Of a stretch of 64,000 nucleotides of DNA, positions 1 to 8,258 are shown piece by piece. The position numbers and the translations under genes were made by a program. The notes under the pieces were generated by a model that was given only the letters and a program-made list of their open reading frames with translations, searched no databases and was not told the origin of the DNA. Position 1 is the first letter of the stretch. Every line of letters starts with the position of its first letter. Location of the stretch: the NCBI RefSeq assembly GCF_014305095.1, contig NZ_JACRUI010000004.1, forward strand, positions 372,001-436,000, given 5' to 3'. Source of the stretch: Flavobacterium kayseriense (GTDB lineage Bacteria; Bacteroidota; Bacteroidia; Flavobacteriales; Flavobacteriaceae).

Positions 1-264
1 AGAAGGGAATCCAGTAATTACAAGCTTTGGAATAAGAGGAAAACGCTCTTGAACATATTTTACAAGTTCAATACCGTTAATGCCAGGCATTTGTAAATCA
101 GTGATTAGCAGATCAATTTTAGTAAATTTTAAAATTTCAATCGCTTCGACAACAGAGGAAGCCTTATAAGTATGAAAATTTAGAGCTTTTAAATTGCGAT
201 GAAGCAACTCAAGCATATCATAATTATCATCTACAATTAAAATATTTTCTGTATTTAATTTCAT
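1..264 (-). CDS. Response regulator, N-terminal receiver domain (partial, cut by window edge)
   Basis: Not a complete gene: only the first 88 codons lie in the window. The translation begins MKLNTENILIVDDNYDM and carries the receiver pattern: an acidic pair after the first strand (VDD), a phospho-acceptor aspartate in LLITDLQMPGINGIEL, and the start of the fourth strand (KLVITGFPS). Its ATG overlaps the stop of the upstream histidine kinase in the arrangement ATGA, so the two are translationally coupled and almost certainly form a cognate pair. A full-length NtrC-type regulator would fit, but the output domain is outside the window, so the target genes cannot be named. Confidence 0.9.
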   Translation of the reverse strand, partial: MKLNTENILIVDDNYDMLELLHRNLKALNFHTYKASSVVEAIEILKFTKIDLLITDLQMPGINGIELVKYVQERFPLIPKLVITGFPS

Positions 265-1361
265 TTGGAATTACTTAGCGGTAATCGAACTTGAAAAACA
301 GTTCCTTTAGGTTTATTATCAAAGGTAATTATATCCCCTTTATGACTTTTTACAATTCCGTGCACTACACTTAAACCTAGGCCGGATCCTTCTCCAATAG
401 GTTTGGTAGTAAAAAAAGGTTCGAATATTTTAGATTTTAGATTAGGATCAATACCTACGCCTTGATCTTTCACTTCTACAAAAAAACTATTTTCTAAGGT
501 GTACGTTTTAATTATGATAATCGTATCAAGAGGAGAAGCGTATATCGCATTTATCAAAATATTAAATAATACTTGAGTAAATTGAATAGGATCAAGTTGT
601 GCTTCTAATTCAAAGTCTTCAATATCTATTTCATATCTAAGGCTGGCTTTTACAAAGTTAGGTCGCAATAAACTCACTGCTTCTGTAAGTATCGGAATGA
701 CTTTTACAAATTTCATGTTCTGAGGCATCTCACATGAAAAAAACATTAATTTCTTAACCACCTCTCTAGAATAAATTGCTGCTTTTATAATTTTAGCGCT
801 ATCCATCTGTGATTGTTTTTCCTTGGATTTTTCATTAATAAACTCAGCAAAGCCTAATATATTTCCTAACGGTGTATTTAATTCATGTGCAATTCCAGCT
901 GTTATTTCACCTAAAATAGAAAGTCTATCAATACGCTCAGCACTTCGCTTTAAAAGGATTTCTTTCCTCTCGTTTAAATGTTTTTCATAAAAAGAGGTAA
1001 TATCAGTGACTACTTTTTTTAATAATTTTTCTTCATCATTCAAAAAATGCTGATTACAAAATTTATCCGAGGGGTAGTGTACTTTAATATAACCTAAATC
1101 ATTATCGAAGATTTTAATTATTACTTTTTGAAAGATAGTATCTATAGGAAGGATGTTTGTGGTGCTGTAATAGTGCTCTAATTTAAATTCGACAATAGAA
1201 TCTTCCGAAAAACGCCAAGCATTTTTTAAAATAAAGCAAATTGAGTCAAACTTGTCTTCTATCGCACTATCTTGTTTAGCAAGCGCAGAAGAAACGTCAT
1301 ATAAGCAAGTTAGTTCTTTTATTCGTTCTTTTAATATTTCTTCAGTAGATATATAACTCAT
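261..1361 (-). CDS. Sensor histidine kinase (cytoplasmic, HisKA/HATPase)
   Basis: A 366-residue kinase without evident membrane segments. Residues 1-140 form an unrecognised sensory region ending in a helical linker. The phospho-acceptor is His159 in the H-box IAHELNTPLG. The ATP-binding domain shows an N-box (NILINAIYAS, near 267-276), a G1 box (DQGVGID, 299-305), an F-box (FEPFFTTK) and a G2 box (GSGLGL). It should phosphorylate the regulator whose gene overlaps its stop codon. The lack of membrane helices suggests an intracellular signal. The H-box resembles NtrB-like kinases, which often partner sigma-54 activators; this is inference. Confidence 0.93.
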   Translation of the reverse strand: MSYISTEEILKERIKELTCLYDVSSALAKQDSAIEDKFDSICFILKNAWRFSEDSIVEFKLEHYYSTTNILPIDTIFQKVIIKIFDNDLGYIKVHYPSDKFCNQHFLNDEEKLLKKVVTDITSFYEKHLNERKEILLKRSAERIDRLSILGEITAGIAHELNTPLGNILGFAEFINEKSKEKQSQMDSAKIIKAAIYSREVVKKLMFFSCEMPQNMKFVKVIPILTEAVSLLRPNFVKASLRYEIDIEDFELEAQLDPIQFTQVLFNILINAIYASPLDTIIIIKTYTLENSFFVEVKDQGVGIDPNLKSKIFEPFFTTKPIGEGSGLGLSVVHGIVKSHKGDIITFDNKPKGTVFQVRLPLSNSK

Positions 1362-1516
1362 AAAAAAATCGCTTTAAAAAATGGTTATGGAAGAAATCTA
1401 ACTAGTTTAGTTGTATCGACTCTCGATAAGAATTAAAACTTTAAAACACGTTAAATAGTAATATATTTTAAATATTATGAAGAAACTAAATAGGATAGTA
1501 CACAGTAAAACGAGTT

Positions 1517-1678
1517 CTACTTTGAACTCACTTTCTTGTAAACACCAAATAAAAATAACACAACACCAGCGCCTAAAAAAGCTCCATGTGCGAATTGCGA
1601 TTTATCTCTAACCACATTGGCGATAACAAAACAAATTAGACTTATGAAATACAATTGAAGCGGACTAATATCTTTCAT
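1517..1678 (-). CDS. Small two-helix membrane protein downstream of ftsY
   Basis: A 53-residue protein read as MKDISPLQLYFISLICFV..., with two hydrophobic stretches (about residues 8-22 and 31-47) separated by a charged turn (VVRDKSQF) and a lysine-rich end (YKKVSSK). An upstream in-frame ATG at 1690 would give 57 residues and overlaps the ftsY stop as TAATG, so translation is probably coupled to ftsY whichever start is used. I do not recognise a named family. The topology is inner-membrane with a short hairpin. The gene is real rather than noise because its hydrophobicity is organised and the spacing to ftsY is tight. Confidence 0.6.
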   Translation of the reverse strand: MKDISPLQLYFISLICFVIANVVRDKSQFAHGAFLGAGVVLFLFGVYKKVSSK

Positions 1679-1689
1679 GGTACCTAGCA

Positions 1690-2643
1690 TTATTTAAAAA
1701 AACTATCTACAAATTCAAATTTATTAAAAACTTGTAGGTCTTCAATTCCTTCTCCAACACCTATATATTTCACTGGAATTTTGAACTGGTCTGAGATACC
1801 AATTACAACTCCACCTTTTGCAGTACCATCAAGTTTTGTAACCGCTAATGCAGTGACCTCTGTAGCTGCTGTAAATTGCTTAGCTTGTTCAAAGGCATTT
1901 TGACCAGTTGATCCATCAAGTACCAAAAGTACATCATGCGGCGCATCAACAACTACTTTTTGCATCACACGCTTTACCTTTGTAAGCTCGTTCATTAAAT
2001 TTACTTTGTTATGTAAGCGTCCTGCTGTATCTATGATAACGATATCTGCATTTTGCGCCACAGCTGATTGCAAAGTATCAAATGCAACTGAAGCGGGATC
2101 AGAACCCATATTTTGTCTTACAATAGGAACTCCTACTCTGTCTGCCCAAATTTGTAATTGATCAATTGCTGCCGCTCTAAACGTATCTGCAGCCCCAAGT
2201 ACAACATTGTACCCTTGCTTTTTAAACTGATAGGCTAATTTACCAATAGTCGTAGTTTTACCCACACCATTTACCCCAACAACCATTAAAACGTATGGTT
2301 TACTATTGATAGGTATGACAAACTCTGTTGCTTCTCCAGTATTGGTTTCAGATAATAATGCCGCAATTTCTTCTTGCAATATACGATTCAACTCGTCTAT
2401 CCCTAAATACTTATCCGCTGCAACACGTTCTTCTATTCGAGTTATAATTTTCAAAGTAGTATCGACACCTACATCAGAGGAAACTAAAATTTCTTCTAAA
2501 TTATCTAAAACATCATCATCAACCTTAGATTTACCGGCAACTGCTTTACTTAATTTAGAGAAAAAGGTTGTTTTGGTTTTTTCTAGACCTTTGTCTAGAC
2601 TTTCTTTCTTCTCTGATGAAAATATTCTTTTAAAAAAACTCAT
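1690..2643 (-). CDS. ftsY: Signal recognition particle receptor FtsY
   Basis: GTPase that docks the SRP-ribosome complex at the membrane. The protein is 317 residues: a short N-terminal basic segment, the helical N domain (about 25-95) and the G domain. The sequence shows the P-loop GVNGVGKTTT (123-132), the insertion-box motif DTFRAAAIDQL (153-163), DTAGR (205-209) and TKLDGTAKGG (269-278). The long acidic A domain of E. coli FtsY is missing, as is usual outside Proteobacteria. It lies downstream of rpmB-rpmG-DUF4295, separated from them by a hairpin terminator, and is followed by a tiny overlapping membrane-protein gene. Confidence 0.98.
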   Translation of the reverse strand: MSFFKRIFSSEKKESLDKGLEKTKTTFFSKLSKAVAGKSKVDDDVLDNLEEILVSSDVGVDTTLKIITRIEERVAADKYLGIDELNRILQEEIAALLSETNTGEATEFVIPINSKPYVLMVVGVNGVGKTTTIGKLAYQFKKQGYNVVLGAADTFRAAAIDQLQIWADRVGVPIVRQNMGSDPASVAFDTLQSAVAQNADIVIIDTAGRLHNKVNLMNELTKVKRVMQKVVVDAPHDVLLVLDGSTGQNAFEQAKQFTAATEVTALAVTKLDGTAKGGVVIGISDQFKIPVKYIGVGEGIEDLQVFNKFEFVDSFFK

Positions 2644-2718
2644 TGTATCATTGGTATTAAAAATGAATCATCGGATCTATGGAACCAATACGATTTCTAA
2701 CTGGTAAAGATATAAAAT

Positions 2719-2748
2719 AAAAAAGCTACTTCCGAAAGAAAGTAGCTA
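2719..2748 (-). terminator. Rho-independent terminator of the rpmB-rpmG-DUF4295 unit
   Basis: Read on the minus strand, AGCTACTT and AAGTAGCT form an 8-bp stem around a short loop, followed by TTTTTTATTTTA. It lies between the DUF4295 stop and the ftsY start, so ftsY is either read through at reduced level or has its own promoter. Confidence 0.8.
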
Positions 2749-2770
2749 ATCTATATACTGCTGTAATGAA

Positions 2771-2923
2771 TTATTTTTTACTCAAAAATTCATCAACTAA
2801 TTCAGGTACAATAATTGTTTCAACAAATGTATATGCACCAGTTTTTGGAGATTTCACCATTTTGATGGCTTTTGATAATCTCTTAGAAGATGTCTGTAAC
2901 GATGCTACGGTTTTCTTTGCCAT
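2771..2923 (-). CDS. DUF4295 family protein, probable small ribosomal protein
   Basis: A 50-residue basic protein beginning MAKKTVASLQTSSKRL and ending VDEFLSKK. It matches the DUF4295 family that accompanies L28 and L33 genes in Flavobacteriia. About a quarter of the residues are lysine or arginine, as in ribosomal proteins, and it is co-directional with rpmB and rpmG. I recall, without being able to check it, that the ribosome structure of Flavobacterium johnsoniae revealed an additional large-subunit protein named bL38, and this family is my best candidate. The position and charge are seen here; the ribosomal role is inference from context plus memory. Confidence 0.88.
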   Translation of the reverse strand: MAKKTVASLQTSSKRLSKAIKMVKSPKTGAYTFVETIIVPELVDEFLSKK

Positions 2924-2995
2924 GATTCTATGTTATTTGTATTTTAGTTAAATCCTCAGTAAAATTACTGTAAGACCTTAATTAAAATGCTGTTA

Positions 2996-3178
2996 TTATT
3001 TAATTTCTTTGTGAACAGTAACTCTTTTCAAAACTGGATTAAATTTCTTAATCTCTAATCTATCTGGAGTATTTTTTTTGTTCTTAGTTGTAATGTATCT
3101 TGAAGTACCTGCAACACCTGATGTTTTGTGCTCTGTACACTCTAAAATTACCTGGATTCTATTACCTTTCTTTGCCAT
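2996..3178 (-). CDS. rpmG: 50S ribosomal protein L33
   Basis: Sixty residues of typical L33 sequence: [18 protein letters not shown] at the start, then [19 protein letters not shown], and a C-terminal half with [11 protein letters not shown]. Only one cysteine is present, so this is the zinc-free form without the paired CxxC motifs. It sits 28 bp downstream of rpmB and upstream of the DUF4295 gene, all on the minus strand, consistent with one ribosomal transcript. Confidence 0.98.
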   Translation of the reverse strand: MAKKGNRIQVILECTEHKTSGVAGTSRYITTKNKKNTPDRLEIKKFNPVLKRVTVHKEIK

Positions 3179-3206
3179 CTTGCTATAGTTTTATTTTGGA
3201 AAAAGA

Positions 3207-3443
3207 TTATTTAATAAATCCTTCAGACTTTGCTTTTTTCAAAACAGCGTCAATTCCATTTTTGTTAATTGTTTTTATCGTAGATGCTGCTACTCTAAGA
3301 GTAATCCATCTATCTTCTTCTGGAAGATAAAAACGCTTTTTAACTAAGTTTACAGAAAACTTTCTCTTAGTCTTATTCATAGCGTGAGAAACGTTATTTC
3401 CTACCATCGCTCTTTTACCTGTAAGGTCACAAACTCTTGACAT
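3207..3443 (-). CDS. rpmB: 50S ribosomal protein L28
   Basis: A 78-residue L28: [21 protein letters not shown], followed by the basic [11 protein letters not shown] and the conserved core [17 protein letters not shown]. Length and motifs are standard. It leads the rpmB-rpmG-DUF4295 unit. The upstream gap to cinA is only about 70 bp and contains a T-rich stretch resembling, but not matching, the -7 element (TTTCTTTG read on the minus strand). Confidence 0.98.
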   Translation of the reverse strand: MSRVCDLTGKRAMVGNNVSHAMNKTKRKFSVNLVKKRFYLPEEDRWITLRVAASTIKTINKNGIDAVLKKAKSEGFIK

Positions 3444-3515
3444 TATACTTATCTTTTATCGTTATTCAAAATCAGGGTGCAAAGAAAAGAAAAATAAACG
3501 GATGAAGCAAAAAAA

Positions 3516-4769
3516 TTACAACTGTTTTTTTAAAATTTCTTTGTACAACATTTCTAAACTCTTATATAAAGCCCTATCTATCACTTTTTCACGTGGTTGG
3601 CCAAAATTAAATTCTTCAACAAATACACCATTTGGTGTTGCAACTGCTATAAATACAGCTCCAATTTCAGCATTTGAATCCCCTTTTGAAGGCCCCGCGT
3701 TACCAGTGGTAGCAATTGCATAATCTGTTTTCATCAATTTTTTAACACTCAAAGCCATAGCAGAAGCTACCTCAGCACTAACTACTGAAAACTCAGTTAT
3801 TAACTCCGGTGGAATATTTAGTAAATCTATTTTTACGTCCGTAGCGTACGACACAACACTTCCTCTAAAATAAGCCGACGATCCCGGAACAGAGGACAGA
3901 AGCGAGGCTATACTTCCACCAGTACAACTTTCGGCTGTTGCAATTGTTTTTTGCTGTTTTGTAAATAATTCTCCAAGAACAACTTCTATCGTATTCGCTT
4001 CTTCATATCCAACAATTATATCATTTATTATAGCGTCTAACGACGCCAGATACTCCTCTAATGCCCTTTCTAAAAAACCCTTATCTTTCCCTCTCGCAGA
4101 CAGTCGTAAACGGACTCTACCTGGCGCAGGTAAATAAGCTAATTTAATAAATTCAGGTAAGTTATTTTCCCAATCTTCTATTCGCTCCGCCACCAAACTC
4201 TCTCCTTGACCGTGGGTCAAAACCGTTTTATGAAGTATATAAGGTCGTTCATACTCCCTAACAACCTTAGGAATAATCTCATTCTCTACCAAATATTTCA
4301 TTTCATACGGCACACCTGGTAAGGAGACATAAACCGTATTCTCTTTCTTCATCCACATTCCAGGAGCAGTTCCTACTGCGTTATGCAATATCGTACATTT
4401 TGAAGGGACAAGCGCTTGGTCTTTATTCATCTGATTGATTGGCCTTTTAAAAATACCCTCAATCAATTCCGTAACATGTTCTAAAACTTTTTGATCAACT
4501 ATCAATTCGTCCTCAAAATAATCACAAAAAGTCTTCTTGGTAACGTCATCTTTAGTTGGCCCTAAACCACCTGTAATTAGAACCAAATCAACGTTGTTTT
4601 GTAGTTTTGTAAAAGTATCTAAAATATGATTTTTATCGTCAGTAATAGAAATCATCTCGTTGACCTCTACTCCGATTTTATCTAAAGATTTGGCAATGAA
4701 GGCAGAATTAGTATCCACAATTTGCCCAATTAGAATCTCATCACCAATAGTTATTATAGTTGCTTTCAT
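3516..4769 (-). CDS. cinA: CinA-like protein, nicotinamide-nucleotide amidohydrolase family
   Basis: A 417-residue two-domain protein. The N-terminal MoCF-biosynthesis-like domain shows [17 protein letters not shown] (about 6-22) and the nucleotide-binding [13 protein letters not shown] (67-79). The C-terminal CinA domain has AESCTGG (279-285), the segment [17 protein letters not shown], and [12 protein letters not shown]. Family members deamidate nicotinamide mononucleotide in the pyridine-nucleotide salvage cycle and hydrolyse ADP-ribose through the other domain. It lies between the Hpt gene upstream and rpmB downstream; a hairpin separates it from the Hpt gene. The name refers to competence regulation in other bacteria and does not imply that role here. 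Confidence 0.95.
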   Translation of the reverse strand: MKATIITIGDEILIGQIVDTNSAFIAKSLDKIGVEVNEMISITDDKNHILDTFTKLQNNVDLVLITGGLGPTKDDVTKKTFCDYFEDELIVDQKVLEHVTELIEGIFKRPINQMNKDQALVPSKCTILHNAVGTAPGMWMKKENTVYVSLPGVPYEMKYLVENEIIPKVVREYERPYILHKTVLTHGQGESLVAERIEDWENNLPEFIKLAYLPAPGRVRLRLSARGKDKGFLERALEEYLASLDAIINDIIVGYEEANTIEVVLGELFTKQQKTIATAESCTGGSIASLLSSVPGSSAYFRGSVVSYATDVKIDLLNIPPELITEFSVVSAEVASAMALSVKKLMKTDYAIATTGNAGPSKGDSNAEIGAVFIAVATPNGVFVEEFNFGQPREKVIDRALYKSLEMLYKEILKKQL

Positions 4770-4800
4770 AGCTATTTAAAAAATAGAATTTATTATATAA

Positions 4801-4841
4801 AGAAAATTCAACACTCTATAAGTCAGAATGTTGAATTTTCT
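4801..4841 (-). terminator. Hairpin terminator after the Hpt gene
   Basis: AGAAAATTCAACA and TGTTGAATTTTCT form a perfect 13-bp stem with a 15-nt loop. T-rich sequence lies on both ends, stronger on the plus strand. It sits between the Hpt gene and cinA and should end the upstream minus-strand transcript. Confidence 0.65.
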
Positions 4842-4869
4842 TTTTTTTTAAAAGGTCAGTTTTAAGAAA

Positions 4870-5214
4870 TCACAAATTAAAATCTTTTTTGATTTCCTTA
4901 ATCGCCTCTTTTATTTGAGTTTTTATACTATCAAATGTGTGATCAATATCTTTTCGTTTGCCTTCAATTTTAGTCCATGCTTCTACCTGAAGAATTTCCT
5001 CAAAAGCCATGTTCATCCCTAAAAGATCTAACGTAGGTTTTATTTTATGAGCATAAGCATAAGCATGCTTATGATCTTTCTTTTTAATTCCTTCTTTGAT
5101 TTGTGCCAAATCATCTGGAACTTCGGTCACGAACAATGTTAGAATTTCATTTACAAATTCTGGATCGTTATCTGAAAGTGCGTACACTTTGCTAAGGTTG
5201 TAATGTAAAGCCAT
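4870..5214 (-). CDS. Hpt (histidine phosphotransfer) domain protein
   Basis: A 114-residue single-domain protein. The phospho-acceptor motif is AYAHKIKPTLDLLG, with His56 as the likely phosphorylated residue followed by the basic residues typical of Hpt domains. The rest is helical, as expected for a four-helix bundle. It would relay phosphate from a hybrid histidine kinase to a response regulator; no partner kinase is adjacent, so the partner must be elsewhere. Its ATG overlaps the stop of the fumarylacetoacetase-family gene as TAATG, indicating translational coupling. Confidence 0.9.
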   Translation of the reverse strand: MALHYNLSKVYALSDNDPEFVNEILTLFVTEVPDDLAQIKEGIKKKDHKHAYAYAHKIKPTLDLLGMNMAFEEILQVEAWTKIEGKRKDIDHTFDSIKTQIKEAIKEIKKDFNL

Positions 5215-5825
5215 TATTTTACTTGTATTCTAAATAGTTTATGTCCTTCTAAGAATCCTTCCAAGATATCATCTGGTTTTACAGCTGCAACACCAGCGGG
5301 CGTACCTGTAAAAATAATATCTCCTATTTTGAGAGTAAAATATTGAGAAACGTGTGCGATTAACTCGTCAATATTCCACAACATAAACTTAGAATCTCCT
5401 TTTTGAACAATCTCGTTATTGTTAGTCAATTCAAAAGTAAGATTTTCTAGTGAACTAAACTGCTCTTTTGGCAAAAAATCACCAATAACAGCAGATCCAT
5501 CAAATGCTTTTGATTTTTCCCAAGGCAAACCTTTCGCTTTTAAATTGGCTTGCAAATCGCGAGCTGTAAAATCGATACCTACACTTATTTCATCATAGTA
5601 TTTATGAGCAAACTTAGGCTCTATATACTTCCCTACTTTATTGATCTTTATAATAAGTTCGATCTCATGATGAATATCCTGAGAAAACTCAGGTATTACA
5701 AATGGATGTTGCTTTAATAAAATAGCCGAATCTGGTTTGATAAAAACAACTGGCTCAGCTGGTCGTTCATTTTTCAATTCTTCTATATGATCAACATAAT
5801 TCCTACCAATGCAAATTATTTTCAT
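5214..5825 (-). CDS. Fumarylacetoacetate hydrolase family protein
   Basis: A 203-residue FAH-fold enzyme. It starts MKIICIGRNYVDHIEE, has the metal-binding acidic cluster HHEIELII (Glu54 and Glu56) and GIDFTARDLQ (Asp85), and ends with the conserved IIFTGTPAGVAAVKPDD segment. Short members of this family act as acylpyruvate hydrolases, oxaloacetate decarboxylases or tautomerases; the sequence does not tell which. The length fits the compact FAHD1-like branch. It is cotranscribed with the Hpt gene, whose start overlaps its stop, although no functional link is obvious. Confidence 0.92.
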   Translation of the reverse strand: MKIICIGRNYVDHIEELKNERPAEPVVFIKPDSAILLKQHPFVIPEFSQDIHHEIELIIKINKVGKYIEPKFAHKYYDEISVGIDFTARDLQANLKAKGLPWEKSKAFDGSAVIGDFLPKEQFSSLENLTFELTNNNEIVQKGDSKFMLWNIDELIAHVSQYFTLKIGDIIFTGTPAGVAAVKPDDILEGFLEGHKLFRIQVK

Positions 5826-5912
5826 GTTTTTAAAGTTGCTGAGTTAATTAGGTTATTAGGTACTAAGCCAAAGTTAAAACTCAGAATCTTAGCAATTAAG
5901 AACTTCAATTAC

Positions 5913-6683
5913 TTATTTCGTATTTAATTTTCTAAGTTTTATTGCCGTCAAAACTTTTTTAGTGTACAAAGGAAAATCGGCATTTTGTATCCAACTGAAA
6001 TAACCTGGTTCTTTCTCTAAGATTGTGTTCACTTTTATTCCTTTGTGTTTACCAAAAGTAAAAATCTCTTCATCATCTTTATCAAAAGCGATCATTCCCG
6101 CAAAATCAGCAATTTTCTTTCTTGTAGTAAACTCTGATAGTAATTTCATGTCATTTTCCAGCTCAGGATAGCGATCCAATTGTGCTTTCAAAATCTCATA
6201 AGTCGCCATTGTATCTGCTTCTGCTGAATGTGCATTTTCTAAACTTTGACCACAATAAAACTTATAAGCAGCACTTAATGTTCGTTCTTCCATTTTATGA
6301 AAAACAGTTTGCACATCTACCGAAACCTTGTTCTTCATATCAAAATCAACTCCGGCACGAAGCAGTTCTTCAGCTAGCAACGGGATATCAAAACGATCGG
6401 AGTTAAATCCAGCTAGATCACTATCCTTAATCATATTATAAACCGCAGGAGCTAATTCATTAAAAGTAGGCTCATTTGCTACTTTATCGTCTGTAATACC
6501 ATGTACCGCGGTGGTTTGTGGCGGAATTGGAATGGTAGGATTTACTAACCATGTTTTACTCTCTTTGTTTCCGTTAGGAAAAACTTTAAATATTGATATT
6601 TCAACAATTCTATCTTTCCCAATATCGATTCCTGTAGTTTCTAAATCGAAAAAGCAAATTGGTTTGGTAAGTTTTAATTCCAT
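5913..6683 (-). CDS. DnaQ-type 3'-5' exonuclease with C-terminal DUF3820-like domain
   Basis: A 256-residue DEDDh exonuclease. The catalytic set is visible: FFDLETTG (Asp13, Glu15), FNSDRFDIPLL (Asp96 or Asp99) and HSAEADT (His152, Asp157). After about residue 185 a separate small domain follows, FTFGKHKGIKVNTILEKEP... with YFSWIQNADF, which matches the DUF3820 pattern often fused to such exonucleases. It probably trims single-stranded DNA or RNA 3' ends. A -7 promoter element (TATATTTG) lies 20 bp upstream of the ATG. Confidence 0.92.
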   Translation of the reverse strand: MELKLTKPICFFDLETTGIDIGKDRIVEISIFKVFPNGNKESKTWLVNPTIPIPPQTTAVHGITDDKVANEPTFNELAPAVYNMIKDSDLAGFNSDRFDIPLLAEELLRAGVDFDMKNKVSVDVQTVFHKMEERTLSAAYKFYCGQSLENAHSAEADTMATYEILKAQLDRYPELENDMKLLSEFTTRKKIADFAGMIAFDKDDEEIFTFGKHKGIKVNTILEKEPGYFSWIQNADFPLYTKKVLTAIKLRKLNTK

Positions 6684-6703
6684 TTTAAAATTTTGTATGA
6701 TTA

Positions 6704-6711
6704 CAAATATA
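6704..6711 (-). promoter_or_regulatory. -7 promoter element of the DnaQ-type exonuclease gene
   Basis: TATATTTG on the minus strand matches TAnnTTTG; no TTG is visible at the right spacing. It lies 20 bp upstream of the ATG. Confidence 0.5.
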
Positions 6712-6800
6712 TAGGTTTGCGTTTAATTATAAAGTAAAAATGAGTTAATAAATCATGCTAAAACCACTTAAAACAAGCTCTGAGCTTTATTGAAAAAAGA

Positions 6801-6830
6801 AACCCGATAAATTAAAAAATTTATCGGGTT
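6801..6830 (-). terminator. Terminator after the E2 acyltransferase gene or exonuclease boundary
   Basis: AACCCGATAAATT and AATTTATCGGGTT pair over 13 bp with a 4-nt loop; on the minus strand TCTTTTTTC follows. It lies just downstream of the E2 stop codon and ends that transcript before the exonuclease gene. Confidence 0.85.
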
Positions 6831-6851
6831 CTAAATGTTTATTTTTAAGAT

Positions 6852-8171
6852 CTATACATCTCTATTAACATCAAATGCTTCTAAGTATTCTGCAACTCTT
6901 TTTACAAAACCACCTCCTAGCGCTCCATCTACAACACGATGGTCATAACTGTGAGACAAGAACATTTTTTGACGAATACCAATAAAGTCTCCTTCTGGTG
7001 TTTCTATAACCGCTGGCACCTTTCTAATAGCCCCAAGAGCTAGAATACCGACTTGTGGCTGATTCAAAATGGGAGTACCAAAAACACTTCCAAAAGTACC
7101 TACATTAGTAACAGTGTAAGTTCCTCCTTGCGTATCATCTGGCTTCAATTTTCCTGCTTTTGCACGTCCACCAAGATCATTCACTGCTTTTGCCATACCC
7201 ACCAAGTTTAATTGATCAGCATTTTTAATTACAGGAACAATTAAATTACCGTTAGGCAATGATGCAGCCATACCTAAATTAATATTTTTCTTTTTGATAA
7301 TGTAATCACCATCTACAGAAATATTCAAACCTGGGAAATCTTTCAAAGATTTAGCAACTGCTTCCATAAAGATAGGAGTATAAGTTAACTTCTCCCCTTC
7401 TCTTTTTTCGAAAGCATTTTTATTTTTCTCTCTCCATTTTACAATATTAGTCACATCCACCTCGATAAACGACTGTACGTGAGCCGACGTTTGAACAGAA
7501 GCAACCATATAACCAGAGATCAGCTTACGCATTCTATCCATTTCGACGATTTCGTCACCTCCATTAACAGAAACTGGCGCCGCTTTTTGAGAAACTGGTA
7601 CCGATGCAACAGCCGCTTGCTTTTGCGTTTCGGCAACTTTCGCAATAACTGGCTGACTTGATCTGTGTTTTACGTATTCTAATATGTCATTTTTAGTCAC
7701 TCTTCCTTCTTTTCCTGTACCTGAAATTGAGTCTAACTCATTTACAGTAACACCTTCTGCAGCAGCGATATTTTTTACTAATGGAGAAAAGAATTTATCC
7801 GAATTTGAAGTATCCAAAGCATTTCCTGCTACCGGTGCAGCAGCTACATCTTTAGCGCTATCAATTGTTTTCTCTACAGCAGCTACCACTTCTGGAGCTA
7901 CGTTATCTGAACTTGTAGAGGCTTCACCACCTTCGGTTTCTATGATAGCAATAGTTTGTCCTACCTGCACTAAATCGTCCTTGCCAAATAACTGTTCTAC
8001 TAAAATACCTGAAACCTCACTAGGAACTTCACTATCTACTTTATCAGTTGCAATTTCAAGTACTGCTTCGTCAGCTTCAATTCTATCCCCAACTTCTTTA
8101 AGCCAATTCGTTATAGTAGCTTCTGCAACGCTCTCTCCCATTTTTGGAAGTTTTAATTCAAATCTTGCCAT
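6852..8171 (-). CDS. 2-oxoacid dehydrogenase complex E2 (dihydrolipoamide acyltransferase)
   Basis: A 439-residue E2 with three parts: an N-terminal lipoyl domain with the modified lysine in EIATDKVDSEVP (Lys44), an E3-binding domain (SPLVKNIAAAEGV...GRVTKNDILEYVK, about 128-168), and the catalytic acyltransferase domain ending in SHSYDHRVVDGALGG, which holds the active-site histidine. An Ala/Val-rich linker separates the first two domains. The lipoyl motif TDKVDSEV favours the branched-chain 2-oxoacid dehydrogenase type over pyruvate dehydrogenase. No E1 or E3 gene is nearby, so the complex is assembled from dispersed genes. A hairpin terminator follows. Confidence 0.92.
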   Translation of the reverse strand: MARFELKLPKMGESVAEATITNWLKEVGDRIEADEAVLEIATDKVDSEVPSEVSGILVEQLFGKDDLVQVGQTIAIIETEGGEASTSSDNVAPEVVAAVEKTIDSAKDVAAAPVAGNALDTSNSDKFFSPLVKNIAAAEGVTVNELDSISGTGKEGRVTKNDILEYVKHRSSQPVIAKVAETQKQAAVASVPVSQKAAPVSVNGGDEIVEMDRMRKLISGYMVASVQTSAHVQSFIEVDVTNIVKWREKNKNAFEKREGEKLTYTPIFMEAVAKSLKDFPGLNISVDGDYIIKKKNINLGMAASLPNGNLIVPVIKNADQLNLVGMAKAVNDLGGRAKAGKLKPDDTQGGTYTVTNVGTFGSVFGTPILNQPQVGILALGAIRKVPAVIETPEGDFIGIRQKMFLSHSYDHRVVDGALGGGFVKRVAEYLEAFDVNRDV

Positions 8172-8258
8172 ATTGTTACCCTATCAGGTGATTTATGTTA
8201 TCAGTTTGCGAAATTACTAAATTTTTTGAACATAAATTACAGTAAACATAATTTATCA

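Noticed and set aside
415..430. T-loop-like string GGTTCGAAT suggesting a tRNA
   Set aside because: It lies inside the histidine kinase coding sequence (F-box region) and no acceptor stem, anticodon or D-loop surrounds it.
7684..8220. Plus-strand ORF opposite the E2 gene
   Set aside because: Shadow of the Ala/Ser-rich linker and lipoyl domain on the minus strand; no start context or motif.
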